From Saururus chinensis (taxonomy: Eukaryota; Streptophyta; Magnoliopsida; Piperales; Saururaceae), in NCBI GenBank assembly GCA_035235625.1, contig CP141145.1, positions 44,000,668 through 44,064,667 of the forward strand: DNA of 64,000 nucleotides, given 5' to 3'. The position numbers were made by a program, and so were the translations under genes. The stretch's first letter is position 1, and the number at the start of each line of letters is the position of its first letter. This document shows positions 1-12,148 of this stretch, one piece after another. The notes under the pieces were generated by a model. The model was given only the letters and a program-made list of their open reading frames with translations, made no database searches and was not told the origin of the DNA.

Positions 1-265
1 TTTTCAGGAAATTACCACACCTGAAAATTGTGAAAGAAAAGGCTAACATGAGTCCTGATTAAGCAGGTCATACTGTTGCCAGAAGAAGGGAAGATGGCCA
101 ACAACGCACAAGGTCTTCAAGGATAGAATTTGGGCCAATAATTTAGGGGTAAACTGAGTAATTGTAAGCATGCCATTCATTGAGCCTTGTTAGTATGAGA
201 GGGGGGACGAATTTTAATTTATGATACACATTATTTTGGGCCTAAGTATATATATATATATATAT

Positions 266-497
266 CCACTTTCCCATGAAAAGGTAGCATCCGTCCCATA
301 ATATTTACACGTTAAGGTCTTATAAAAAAATAGAAAAAAGTTAACACAATTTTGTGTAAGTTAATTGTGAGCAAGCAATGTTGTTTGGACGCATATTAGC
401 ATGTGTAAGTTAATTGTGTTAACTTTTTTCTATTTTTTTATAAGACCTTAAAGTGTAAATATTATGGGACGGATGCTACCTTTTCACGGGAAAGTGG
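266..497. mobile_element. Foldback MITE with ~86-bp terminal inverted repeats
   Basis: The left arm (266-352) begins CCACTTTCCC and reappears as its reverse complement at about 410-497 with only a few mismatches, leaving a short central loop. The loop side also carries a direct repeat of TGTGTAAGTTAATTGTG at about 353 and 403. It has no coding capacity. The left flank is a (TA)n run, so the target site duplication cannot be fixed; a TA duplication is possible. The superfamily is not assigned. Confidence 0.75.
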
Positions 498-2913
498 TTA
501 TAATGCTTAGAAGGATAATTTCTTTCTTAATTTTGTTTTGGATGGTCTATTTTAACATAAAATAAATTTTTTTGCCAACTTTTTATGTCAATTTAAAAAA
601 GAATTGACCCAAAAATTTAATTTCCTCAAGAACCTCCTCACGAGGCACGAAGAAGGTTCTTGAAAATAGCTATTTTTAAAAATAATAAAGAGACATTTTA
701 CACATTATTTATTTTTATATTAAAGGATAATTTTGTCGTTTGATATTTAAAAATAAAATATAAACTAAAAGCACATTTCTCTCATCGAAATAGATAAACC
801 AAACATAACCTTATTTTAATTCTTTTTAAGAAAGACAAATCACAATTTTTTATTTCTACACGAAATGTCCATCCAAACAGTCCCTATGACAGTGTTCTGG
901 GTGAGTGATAAAGGAAGGAAAAGGGGTTTTACGTTTTGATTTAGACCTTTGCTGCATCTGTGAATATCACCTTAAAGTGTTGCCAAAAAAAAGTAAAAAA
1001 TGTAGGACCTTAAAGACTTTGCCATTGAAGGACATAGTCATCACTTTTGACCTTTGATTACTCTGGAGGGGCATTGAAAATTCTGAAAGCGCTTGTTTCT
1101 ACTTATTGGTCATGAATTGCAGCCAGAGGAACGACGCAAGGGAAATCAAACAAATACGCATATTACGCCGGAGGCCGGTCCATTGCAGCAGTGCAGAATG
1201 ATGAATTCAAACGCGGAAGTAAACGCCTACGAGAATGGTTTGGCAGCGTAAGATTTTCGATCGTCAGATGCCATGCATGCCCGAACATGTTGTAAGGTGT
1301 GATAGTTTAATCCGCCAACTTTGATCGGTGGATTTATCAGCCACCGGCTTCACATGACGGAACCTTCTTCATACGTGGACCAGGACCGTTTCGTTTTTCT
1401 TTCTGGGCAGTCGCTGTTTTCCGCAATCCAACTCTGTCTCGGTGGAGCTGGGTCAAAATGAGCAGATATGCTGTGCCACTAGACCGATGGTATGAAACAT
1501 GTGTATCCGCCTGTGAGAACGCACTTCTAACTGGAAGCCAATCGCCTTATAATTGTATGCATGAAAGTTCCGTGTACGCCTGAATGCGTGTACAATGGAA
1601 GAGTATATATCGAAGCTACGCAACGCTTGTTGCGCATACTCCACTGCCTCAAACGATTTGATGTCCGTGCTCCAATTTTTACTGCACATGTGCATGCACA
1701 AGCATAAATAAGGTGAATAAGTAACACATGGGAACTATAAATTAATAGTATATATACTAGTTTACATTAGTGTTAGATTCATTGAGGTTAATATATGCTA
1801 CATATATGCCGTTAATCTTATATATATATGAAGAATTCTTATGTATTTTTTATACTAAGCTCATTGTCCAAGTAGAGCATTAAAAATACTACCGAATAAG
1901 TAATCTATCTCAACAACCAATTCTATGTGAAACGACACTTCAAATGTTTTCTTCTTATTTGTTATTTAGTTAAAGGTGAATTATAAAGAGCTCTCTCTAA
2001 GGGGCAAAGTGCCATAGGCATCTTCATCTCATTTTGATGAATGATCTTCACCTGGATCAATAAGGATCTTAAGGGGGTGTTTAGGTTTGAATTTTTTTAG
2101 AAACAAAAATAAAATTGTTTAAAATTAATTATAATAATTCATTGCCAAATGAGGATTACGTTTTGTAGTGAAATTTTTTTAAACAATTTCGAATATTATG
2201 TTAAACCCATTTTTAAAATTTTTAAATTAAATTCTCAAAATTTAAATCGATATAAAAGATAATATAATTTTTTATTCTAAAATAGTGAGCTAAGAGCCAA
2301 AATTGACAAAATTACCTTGTAAAGTGATTTAATAATTCTAGTCAATTTCAACTGAAAATAACCTAAAATCAACTTTTGAACGACATTCTGTACCCAATTA
2401 TAATTTTTATTCACATACCCAACATGTGATATGTGAATAAAAAAAAATATAAGTTGAGGAGAAGGGCAAAGTAGTACCAGCGCTCCAATTGTGATAGAAG
2501 CATACTTTAACTTTTCCTTTGATGAAAAAGAAGTATAGTTGTGGAATATTCGAGGAAGATCTCGTTACTGGTGAAGAAAATGAATCAAGGGCATATTGAG
2601 GAAGCATAGAGCTAACAGTCAAATAAGGGTGCAGGGACTCGCCCGCGGCCTTTGTTCTATTACGGAAGATGCCACTTTGGTTTGGTTGAGTATATGATAA
2701 AATTTAACTTAAACCTTAAATTTAACCCAACACTTTGGATTTGGGTTTTTAAATTTAACTTAAATAATTATTTAGGTTAGATTCAAGTTTAAGATGATCT
2801 AATTCAATTTAACCTAAGTAAAATTATAAAAATAAATGATAAATATTTTTTATATTTTAATAAAACTCAACTCAACTTTAATAGGTCTAGTTTAAGTTCT
2901 TAAAGTTAGTGCC
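498..2913. other. AT-rich intergenic DNA, no gene seen
   Basis: This stretch is AT-rich with many A and T runs. The only open frames are short and overlapping on the minus strand around 1453-1727 and 2407-2622; they match nothing I recognise. The block around 1120-1720 is less AT-rich than its surroundings but shows no domain, splice pattern or RNA gene. Confidence 0.5.
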
Positions 2914-3291
2914 CGTTTGGGTGGTAAATTTTATGAGTAGAAAATAATTTATTTAAAGTGAAAAGTAATTTCTTAAGTAAAAACTGTTTGGAAAGATTAT
3001 TTAAAACTAAAATAACTTTTTTGTAATAAATTAATATTTAAGTTGTTTTTTTAAGGTGAATTTTTGAAGAAAATCATTTTTTTAAAGGTTGTGAAAAGAT
3101 ATTTTATTCATTATATTAGAGGAAATTTTATTATTTTTATATAAAAATTTAAAATAAACTAAAATCTATTTTTTAAAAAAAAATTATCTAATAAAACCTT
3201 AACCAAATGTTTTATTTTTTTATTAAAAATTTATTTTTTTATAAATTTATATATTTTTTTGTTTTAAATCATTAAGCCAAACAGCCCCTTA
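2914..3291. mobile_element. Possible hAT-like MITE
   Basis: An AT-rich block starts with GTGCCCGTTTGGGTGG and ends with CCAAACAGCCCCTTAA. These are imperfect inverted ends of the kind often seen on non-autonomous hAT-like plant elements. No clear 8-bp target duplication was found, so this is tentative. Confidence 0.3.
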
Positions 3292-3371
3292 ACCTAAATA
3301 ATTATTTAAATTAAATTTAAAATTATTATTTTTAAATAATATTTAACAAAATCTAACTCGAATATGAACCG

Positions 3372-3512
3372 ATGGCATCCTTACTGCCAGGGTTCTACCA
3401 GCCCACCCTCTCTCGCGTCGTTGACCAGACCACGCAGCCCGTGGTCGCCCCCGATGGCTCGGTCGGGACGGCTCCAGTCCCGTTTCTTTTTCCGGACCAG
3501 ACCCCGGAGTAG
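3372..3512 (+). CDS. Small 46-residue ORF in a GC-rich island, unknown
   Basis: An ATG at 3372 opens a 46-codon frame ending at TAG 3510-3512, with mostly G or C at third codon positions. The peptide starts MASLLPGFYQP and ends FLFPDQTPE; I do not recognise it. It sits at the left edge of a GC-rich island (about 3360-4020) in very AT-rich DNA. A donor-like GGGTAAG lies at about 3584. The island also holds a (GTCC)n run at about 3891-3906. It could be a first exon, a gene remnant or chance; no downstream exon could be joined to it. Confidence 0.2.
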   Translation: MASLLPGFYQPTLSRVVDQTTQPVVAPDGSVGTAPVPFLFPDQTPE

Positions 3513-4020
3513 ACGACAATATATACCCCTAACAAGGAATAGACGCGGAAAGCGCGAGTGCAGCATGCACGTGCTCGTTATATGGGTAAGTTGAGGTTTC
3601 TGTAGCCGTCAATTAAGAAACGGTGTGACCAACGACACAACAGGGCCAGCTCCCATTCCGTTATTGACGAGCGTAGAATAGCAGATTGCCGCGCGTTCGG
3701 ACGAGAGCAGCTGGGAAAGGTCTAGGTCTGGTTTCTCTTTTGTCGCAGTGCGGCACGTTTTGACTGCAAGCGCAGTAAGTGGTGATGGGGTTGGTGAGCG
3801 AGTGACAGGGATGGGTAGTCGCAACTCGCACGTGAATCTCACGTGAGCAGGAGGAGATGATAATGGCAACTACCCTGGTACCCGGGTTTCGTCCGTCCGT
3901 CCGTCCGTGGCAGATCCCCCGTTTCCCGATGCAACGTCCCATCCCCAATCACACACATCACCGGCACCTCTCCACGGTCCTCAATCGTTCCTGATGCCCT
4001 TATGGGGCCCTGCCGCACTT

Positions 4021-4984
4021 ATTTGGCTACTGTAAATTAAAAAAAAAAACTAGTATATGGACGAACGGAATCGGCTCTGTATTTTTTTTATATGATGAAA
4101 ATTGGCTCAATGTTGATCAGTCGCGACTGATGTATCGAGGACAAAAAAAAAGAACAGAATCATAGAACATAACATATCTCTAGGCCTGAAAATTGCTTTG
4201 CCAATTGCCATGTCACATTCTCTGTTGCCCTTCGCAATTTGATCTTATCTTGTTGAGTTATAAGGGCAATCGCCTCATAATATCCTTTTCTTTTAATTGT
4301 ACATCACTAGCAAATTGTAATTGAAATGTGTAATGAAAATAAGCATGTACACATAAGTTAAATATTATAACCAAAAAAATTTATTGCGACGCTTTCGTTA
4401 TGAATGCACGAAAAAATATCACTAGAATGGATTTTTCTAATGCCTAAAATATTTTTATAAAATTGTATATTTACTATATTTATAAATAAATGTCACAAAT
4501 AAGATAACGATTTGTAACATTTGTGTATAAACATCACAAATAATGTTGTTTTAATAACAAATATTTAATAAAATTTTATTTTAGATTATTATGTTTGCAA
4601 TTGCCATGAGTTCTTTCACAACTACTTTGAGTAAGTTGTATTAGTGGGAAAGCCAACATTAGGGATGTTAGTTTACTGGGATGGCCCCACCTCACCCATC
4701 CAGTAAAAAAAGGGGCTAAGGCCAAGAAATTTGGGTTGTTGGGTCTGACTTGTATACTTCATGCTAGTATAGTTTAGGGTCAGGCTCAAGTTTGGCCCAA
4801 AAAACCACTTATTTTCAGTCCAACCCATTGGCCCATTGTCATATAAGCCATAACACCCATAAACCTTCACGATCTATCCCATAAGCCCTAAGGTCCATAA
4901 TTAGTCTTATCAAAATAACCTTACGCAAATTTATTCATCCTAATCTGACGGTTGCATATGGGGTATTTATGTTTGTTAAAAAAT
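4021..4984. other. Intergenic, nothing recognised
   Basis: The DNA is AT-rich with poly-A and poly-T runs and a more balanced segment at 4650-4900. I see no convincing coding frame, RNA gene or terminal inverted repeats. Confidence 0.45.
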
Positions 4985-5994
4985 CCTCATCTCATAACTT
5001 TGACCTAATCCACCAACACCTCCACTTCCCCCTCCACCACCCCCATTGCAACTAGCTGACTGCTTGGCTTCCGGTGCTCCAACTCCACCAACTACGTCGT
5101 CTGGCTCCAAATCCACTGGCAACATCATCAACCTTGACCTCATCGTCTGCCTTGGTCTCCACCTCTTCATTGCCTCCCTGTGGTACCTTGTGTTTTGATT
5201 ACGCTTAACCTCAAAGGGTTATAGGTAATTATGTAATATATGTTAATTCTTCAAGGATTTTAAGAGTTGAAACTTCTATATTTGGTTAGAACTCGAAGTA
5301 ATGAGCACAACGCATCCAAGAACACTCAAAACAGAGGTCGGGAACGAAAGTTACGACCTCGAGAAGCAAGCCACATGGGCGGGATCCACTTTAAAAGTTT
5401 AAGATAAACTACCCATGTGGGGTCTGGTTTTGAAGGGCTCGTCGATACGAGTCCATTGGTACTAAGATCGTGCAATTCCGACTTCAGGATAAAAAGTTAT
5501 CGCGTTTTGAAAATATTCAAGAAAAGACGAAATAGCTTATGTCAGCAAGCCGAGCCGAGCCAGAGATGGAGCCAAGCCGCCGCGCCGCGGAAACAGTGTG
5601 CAAACGCGGCTGTCCGCGTGTCCCCTACCCATCCCGCGCGCGTCGCGTGGCAGTTATGCTTAACCCGGGGGGTTAAGGGTAATTTGGTAATTTACGACCA
5701 GTGTTAGGGGGGTTTTAGGTGAAATCCCCGTATCCGGGTAGAGCTCCTAGTGACAAGTGTAACGAATCAAAGAACGCACAAAATAGAGGTCGGGAGCGAA
5801 AGTTACAGCACTGGGAAGCGTGCTATATGGGTGGGACCTACACAAAAGTGCGGGATAACATACCCATGGGTGTTCTTATTTTGAAGGGCTCGTCAACACG
5901 AGTCCATCGGCAAAAGAACGTACGATTCCAATGTCAAGGTTGGAAGTTATCGCATTTTGAGGTTAAGATATTATTTGAATAAAATAATATCATT

Positions 5995-6225
5995 CTGGAT
6001 AGGATCGACGATGCAGTGGATAAGACTGACAACAAAGCGGATAGGATAGCTGACAAAGTGGATAGGATCGATGACGTAAAGTGGATAGGATTGCTGACAA
6101 AGCGGATAAGAATGATGACGTAAGTGGATAGGATAGCTGGCAAAGCGGATAGGATTGATGATGTAAGTGGATAGGATTGCTGACGAAGCAGATAGGATTG
6201 ATGATGGAAGTGGATAAGATTGACA
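5995..6225 (+). repeat. GGATAGGAT minisatellite upstream of the LTR TATA box
   Basis: About ten degenerate units of roughly 22 bp alternate between forms like GATAGGATTGCTGACAAAGC and GATAGGATTGATGACGTAAG, giving an approximate 45-bp dimer period. The run ends about 30 bp before the TATA box of the enclosing LTR. Confidence 0.75.
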
Positions 6226-6255
6226 CATGTCATCCTCACATCCATCCAGTTTTTC

Positions 6256-6263
6256 TATAAATA
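6256..6263 (+). promoter_or_regulatory. LTR TATA box
   Basis: TATAAATA lies in TTTTCTATAAATAGCATCC, just after the minisatellite, followed by the pyrimidine-rich leader typical of LTR transcripts. The LTR-like block at 56.2 kb has a TATAAAA at the equivalent place. Confidence 0.6.
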
Positions 6264-7727
6264 GCATCCACAACATCCAGAGAAGAAAGGAGAAACTCTC
6301 CCACGTTTCTGTATTCTCTCCCATATTCAGAAACTTCTGTTCTTCGTTTCTCACTCATTTTAAGTCCGATTCAAGTCGTTCTTGAGGCGTTCCTAGCTAA
6401 TTCGAGGGTGATCTATGCAATAGAAGCATCCATTCCTCACGTTAGCAACCCTATCTAAGGGAAATGTCTCGAGGCATGGGGAGGTTTTGCCCGCCGCCTA
6501 CAGGCGCGAGAGGGGAAAAGTGTCTTCGGGTAAGGGGAGGTTCTGTCTGCCACTTGCGGGCGAACGAAGGGTAAAGTATTTCGAAGTCAGAGGAGATCCT
6601 GGCCACCATCTCCGAATCAGAAAGGGCAGATGCTCTGAGGAAATGAGCAACTCCGAACATTGCCATTTCCGGAATTGGAGGGAAGTACACTTTTCTGACC
6701 TTTTAGTTTAATATGATTTATATAAATGCATATCTTAATTAGTAATATACTAATTAAGATATATTATTTGCTATGATGTGATACATGCTGATATGTTTCT
6801 ATTTAATCTACTTTGATTTATTTTGTTGTGATCTGAAATGCTCTGCTATGACTTGACATACTCTGATCTGATATGACCAGTATGGTCGGATAAAATCCGA
6901 TATGATTTGATAGGATCTGATATGATCCAAAATGCTCTGTAGTGTGTTCTGCTCCGCTCTATGATAGAGTGGGATATGTGTTTTATTAGTGTTCTTCTCA
7001 CCTATGTGAGAAGTGTATTTTACTGATTTATTGGCTTTCGTTTGACTCCGATGAGTTATAAGATTTTTGTCGGATTTCGAATGAATTATTTAGATATAAA
7101 GTATACGTATTTTATCGTATATGATTTTCTGATGTCTGGTGAATGTATTAGCCGTTAGGTAGAACTACGTTCGGATCCGATCATATTGGAATAACGTCAG
7201 AGATGGTATCCAATATGTACGTAGGCAACCAACGATAAAATAACGTTAGCCCGATCCAAATTAGTTATAAAATTAGGTTTGTTTTGATCTACGTACAATA
7301 GAACGTTAAAACTCCGCAGTGCGCAGATGAACGTTACGACTCTCGCACTCAGAGTCTGCAGCTCTTGGTCAGTAGGTTTTAATTTTTTTTCCGCTTATTT
7401 TATACACTCCGATTGTGTCTTCCGAACTAACCCCGGGCCGGGTCAGGTGGTACGGGTCGGGGTGTTACACTCCCTCTTAGGCTCTCCCACTCAACCAACT
7501 TTGTGTCCTCTTCCTCTTCAACAACTCCCTCACTAAGGTCCTCTTGGACCTCTCCCCGCTCCTCAACCTCAAATCCTTTCCTGCCTCCAATCCTTTCACT
7601 GGCCCTTTCCCAACCTCCCGGTTATGTCTCCCTAGCCTATGCACTCTCGCCCTATCCTATCGCAATGACCTCTCTTGAAGGCTCTTACTAGCCCTATCCT
7701 TGTCAGTTAGAGGCTTCTGCATTGTAC

Positions 7728-10344
7728 TGTAAGATCTAATAATTCTTGTTTTTTAGTTGTCTTATTTGTGGTTGACTTGTAAAAATTTAAAGAGTTTAAC
7801 TATTTAGCCTTCCGTGTTATATAATTATCTAAATAGGGAAAATTTAGGACTGAGACTAATATAGTAGAAACTAGATATAAAGAGCTTCGAAACACCACTA
7901 AGAATGTGTAAATTGCAGTTCGGATGAGTGAAATATGACTGGTTGAAGTTGTAGTAAATGCATTATACCCGATTACCTAATTTAAACCTAAAATTGGGCC
8001 ATTTACTTAGCCTTTTCGGCCATTTTAAAGTTACATGAACAGTAGTTTAAGGTCCAATTTGGGTGGCCAATGTTGGTTTAGTAGCCCAAACCCTAATGTT
8101 ATTAGGAATTCTAATCCCTACCCTCTATAAATAGGTCATAAGGGCCTTAATTATAGAATTTTTGAGTTTTTTACATTTGGCTGAGAATTTTTCATACCCC
8201 AGCCTTCCTCAACGTGAGTAATTTAATTATTTTCCCTTTAATTCTTTAATATTCAAATGGGGAATTAAAGGTTCTTCGTGCTTAATTATAATTATCATGA
8301 CTTCTTTCCAAACCCCCAAATTTTATTTATTTCATGAACCCTAGAACTCTTTTCTAATGTAAAAGCTTGTGCTTCATGGTTAGTCATAAGACTCAATAAA
8401 GCACTTGAAATTGCATGATGACTGTAGTTATAAGCCTATACTCATTATATATTATGTTTCGTGCTAATATGTAATTAAAAACCCTAATTTTGTTGAATAA
8501 GGATCTTTAGATTTAAAAAGATTTAAGGAGTTTCTTTACCCTAAAAGTAAGGGGTTTTTGTTTAATGAAAATTTTCTTACATTAAAAACATGCATGTGGG
8601 TGAAATCATGTTCTTGAAGAATTAATATCACTTAAATCATTTTTAGTTTCTGTTTTAGATTCACGACTATGTTCAAGATACTTTTACATTGAGTTTTGCT
8701 ATTAATTTTTTTTTGATAGTAGATTATCATGTGTAAATCGTATTCCTAATTTTTTAGATTTTTTAGAATAATATGCAAATATTATATTTTTTTGGAATAC
8801 ATGTTATACATTAAAATAATTAACTATTTTTGTGTATAGAAGTGTGTTTAGGGATGAAAACAGATGATTTTTGCTTCCGATGGATTGATATATGTGTTAT
8901 GAGCATTCTGTAAAAAAATTAAGTCATTTGGAGCACGATAAGCCAGTGGCATCATTATAAATTAGTAGATCAACAATTTCAGTAGAACTAGATAGTCTCA
9001 TTAATTAAATAATAAAAATTATTTCTTATACTTACTTTCATATGATATCTATTTATATTGTAATTAGGACTATAATGTGGGTTTTTGGAAATTTTCACGC
9101 TGATTGGAGTTGATTTAATATTTTTCCTAAAATGTGTGAGTTACATGTTGTGACTATACTAAAACATCTACTTAAGCTAGTATGAGAATAAATGAGATAT
9201 TGTATTATTGATTATGCAACTTTGGTACTTTCAGTATGTTTTAACTTATATTAAGAATATGCTTGCATATATCTAAGGTTAATTTAACAAATCTCTATTT
9301 CATGTATGTCTTAGTACATATTATTTTATCTACTAAATTATGTCTTACATAAGATAGTATGATTACTTAGGGTTTCATGTGTACTATCCTTATATTCATA
9401 CATCATAAAAATAATTTGTAAACTACGGATTAATTGTGGTTAGTTGAGGTTTCTATGGTTGTCAGATTAGTAGTATCGAAGGTTTATCAAATCAATTTTA
9501 TGTCCTAAAGGGTGGGGTTTTAAGTCCAATAGACATGATTTTACTTCTGAAATGATGATTTTATTCCTACCCTGGGCTAAGATGATTGAGACTTCTGGAG
9601 TTTGCTATAGGCTAGTCATGACAATTGTGCATCTTTGTAACAAGGGATTTCTGGTATTTTTCAGTATTTGGGATGTTAGGTGACAGGTAACAGAAAACAA
9701 GTGACGTATGACAAATTTTGTTTGGTTGACTATTTTATTATCTTGTGAAGACTTTTGATATTCATTACACTGGATTGTTGTATAAAACTTTTGTGATGAA
9801 AATGCTGGGATTTATTTGCACGGTTTTTTGAATAAAGACTTCTCTTTGAATGGACTCATGTGTTAGGATGCAAATACAAATATTTTCAAAGCCTTTCTGA
9901 GTTTATGCCTATCCTTTATTGTTTTTGAGAATCTTTTGCGGTCCCTTGTGTAATGGTGTCACGTATGGGCTAAGGACAACTTATTTTGCGAGCAGAATGA
10001 TAATTTAGGAGCAACTGAGCGGGGGATTATAATTTACTAAGGGACAATTAGTAGGAAATAAATGAAGATATATTATGAAATTTCATATTACTTGATAGTG
10101 TTTCATTTGTAGTTTGTTGTTTCATTTCTTTAGTTTGAAACATATGTTTATGTCACTACACTATAACTCTAGTAGATGGATGCTTAGTCATATTTGTGAT
10201 AAAAACGTTAAATTTCCTTTTTACATTATTCACTAGGTTGTTTTTAAACAAAACAAGAACTTAACTGTGCAATTTTGATATAATCCAGGGTTAGGTTAGG
10301 AATTGTTGTGTCCTCTAGATAGTTTTGTGTAAGTGGGCGTAGCA
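7728..10344 (+). mobile_element. Solo LTR (2.6 kb), TSD TGTAC
   Basis: It begins TGTAAGATCTAATAATTC and ends GGGCGTAGCA, with TGTAC directly flanking both sides (7723-7727 and 10345-10349). It has no coding content. A TATA box (TATAAATA, 8126-8133) lies about 400 bp in. The first ~700 bp recur at 29684-30430, next to a gypsy integrase remnant, which ties the family to Ty3/gypsy. It is the second insertion into the LRR pseudogene. Confidence 0.8.
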
Positions 10345-10639
10345 TGTACCCTCCACCAACCCAAGTCTATGCAAGGATGTTGTAGCCAGCACCCTCGTCG
10401 ACTCATTCCCTCCTGCATCGGCCTCCTCCAGTAGCAAGTTGCAAGCTACTAGGTGCCCTAATAATCATCCTCCTAGCCCGACCCAAGGTTTTGAAAAACA
10501 AATGTCTGAGTTAAAATTTTCTTCCATGAGCATCTTCTATGTGCGAGAGCTATAACATTCCTCTATGCATTACGAGGCTTCAACACTCCGCTGCACATAA
10601 ACTAGAACAAAACTATATTTTATTCCTTATTTAGATTAG

Positions 10640-12060
10640 CTAACATTGCCATAATGTCAGTTTCCTACGTACTTATTGGATAACATCTACAATGCTATTA
10701 CGATAAGATTAGATTTGAATGTAGTTTGCTTAACAATTAATACATGCATTAGGCAGCACAAATCATGTATGTCAAAATATTTATATTCAATAAATTATTC
10801 AGAGTTAGACAAAAGACTCATAAATCATCGGAATTAACTAGATGCTAATAATTAATCATCGGAGTCGGAAGCCTCTTTCTTTCACAGAGCAAAAGCATAG
10901 CATATCAGAACATATCATATTTGATTAGAATAGATCATATTAAAGTAACACATATATCTCATTCAGCTTCTTAAATTAACCAAGCGTGAATCATATGCAT
11001 TTATATAAATATGCATTATAAATTAAAAAGTTAGAAATACTTACTCCTTTGAAGTTTCCAGAACTAGCGGCATTAAAAGTTGCTCCTTCGTTCAGGACGT
11101 CCTCCCCTTTAGGTTCGTAGATGGCGGATAGAGGCTTCTCTTGCTCCGAAATGTTACTTTCTTTCCCAATTGAAGGTTGTAGACAAAATCTCCCCTTACC
11201 TGGGACGTTTCTCTCATTGAGCCCAAAGGCGACAAATAGATTTGCCCATTTTTCAGGGCTTTTCTCTCTCTTTCTTCCCAAAGGTGACAGACAAAACCAC
11301 CCCTTACCCAAGACATTTCTCTCTCTACACTTTCGAAGGTGGCAGACATAACCTCCCCCTTACCCCGGTTGTGTTTCTATCTCTTTGCTCATATAGGTGG
11401 TGGATATAACCTTCCCCTTACCTGGGATGCTTCTCTCTCTTTGAGTGCAAGGGCGGCAGATAGAACCTCCCCTTACCTATGATGTTCCTGTCTTTTCATG
11501 CTCGAAGGCAGCAGACAAAACCTCTCCTTACTCGAGGACATTTCTTTCTCTTCATGGCCTGTTGGAGGAGGACAAAACCACCTCTTACTCCAGGCCACTT
11601 TTCTCATTGTGGCCTGATGGCAGAGGACGAATCTTCCTCTTACTCTAGTTCGCTTCTCTCTTATTGGGCATGAGGGTGTCCTCCTCTTGCCCCTTCCTTT
11701 GCATAGAGCACACTCAAATTGGCTAGGAATGCCTCTTGAACAAGTGAAATCAAACTTAGAATGGATAGAAAAATTATCTCGGAAGCTGAACAACTCCTCC
11801 TATTTATAGGGAAGAGTGTGTAAGCGTACTTGAGAAAGTGCATGCATGCATTGCTTGCCCGTGAGGTGAGCTGCACGGTGGCACAAGCACTATGTGCATC
11901 GTGAGGGGGATGTGCAACTAGCCCCATCCTACACAATTGCGGGATGATGCACGACAATAGCCCATGATCGTGCTGGCCTGTTGCACGTCATCTGGCATTG
12001 ATGACGACAATGCACGTCAGTGCTTGCATTTATGTGTTATTATTTTTAGACTTCTAACCA
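10640..12060 (-). mobile_element. Reversed LTR fragment, relative of the 5179-7469 LTR
   Basis: Read on the minus strand, this block follows the order of the 5.2-7.5 kb LTR: a TATA box (reverse of CCTATTTATAGG near 11795), then repeated GGGGAGGTTTTGTCTGCC-like units, then the TTTATATAAATGCATAT segment and the AT-rich tail. Both ends are approximate, and no duplication was found. Confidence 0.65.
11121..11660 (-). repeat. ~62-bp tandem repeat inside the LTR fragment
   Basis: About eight to nine degenerate units are each marked on the plus strand by GGCAGACAAAACC(T/A)CCCCTTAC and then a TTTCTCTCTTT-like stretch. The 5179-7469 LTR has only about two units, so the array has expanded or contracted between copies. 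Open frames across it look like by-products of the repeat. Confidence 0.75.
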
Positions 12061-12148
12061 CTATTTTTAAAACCGGCTTGGCCGATCCAACTGGATTAGA
12101 TCGAACCCAATTAAAATTGTAAACAAGGCTTGCTAGTTTCTTTGGGTT

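Larger units (their letters stand above)
5179..7469 (+). mobile_element. Solo LTR (2.3 kb), TSD CTCCC, inserted in the LRR pseudogene
   Basis: The block begins TGTGGTACC and ends GGTGTTACA, and CTCCC flanks it exactly at 5174-5178 and 7470-7474. No second LTR or gag-pol lies inside, so it is a solo LTR. An internal duplication pairs 5289-5515 with 5739-5960; both hold a GGTCGGG(A/G)(A/G)CGAAAGTTAC segment and a GGGCTCGTC(G/A)A(T/C)ACGAGTCCA segment. It also carries a minisatellite, a TATA box at 6256-6263 and two copies of a ~63-bp unit near 6470-6600 that is expanded in the reversed relative at 10.6-12.1 kb. Confidence 0.8.
4985..10480 (+). pseudogene. LRR receptor-kinase-like pseudogene (ectodomain remnant), split by two solo LTRs
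   Basis: Three plus-strand pieces (about 4985-5178, 7470-7727 and 10345-10480) read in succession like the ectodomain of a leucine-rich-repeat receptor-like protein. Piece 1 holds the STGNIINLDLI type of line that follows an N-terminal LRR cap. Piece 2 (frame from 7505, stop at 7676) holds FLFNNSLTKVLLDLSPLLNL and then FPASNPFTGPFPTS, the LxLxxNxLxGPxP pattern of plant LRRs. Piece 3 holds STNPSLC, as found where an ectodomain ends. Frameshifts and stops break the reading, and most repeats and any kinase domain are missing. Solo LTRs at 5179-7469 and 7728-10344 separate the pieces, each with a perfect 5-bp duplication, so both insertions can be removed exactly. The family call is from repeat pattern only; the subfamily is unknown. 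Confidence 0.6.

Noticed and set aside
5934-6354. Three overlapping minus frames rich in SYPL and SIL repeats
   Set aside because: They are translations of the minisatellite in the 5179-7469 LTR in different frames.
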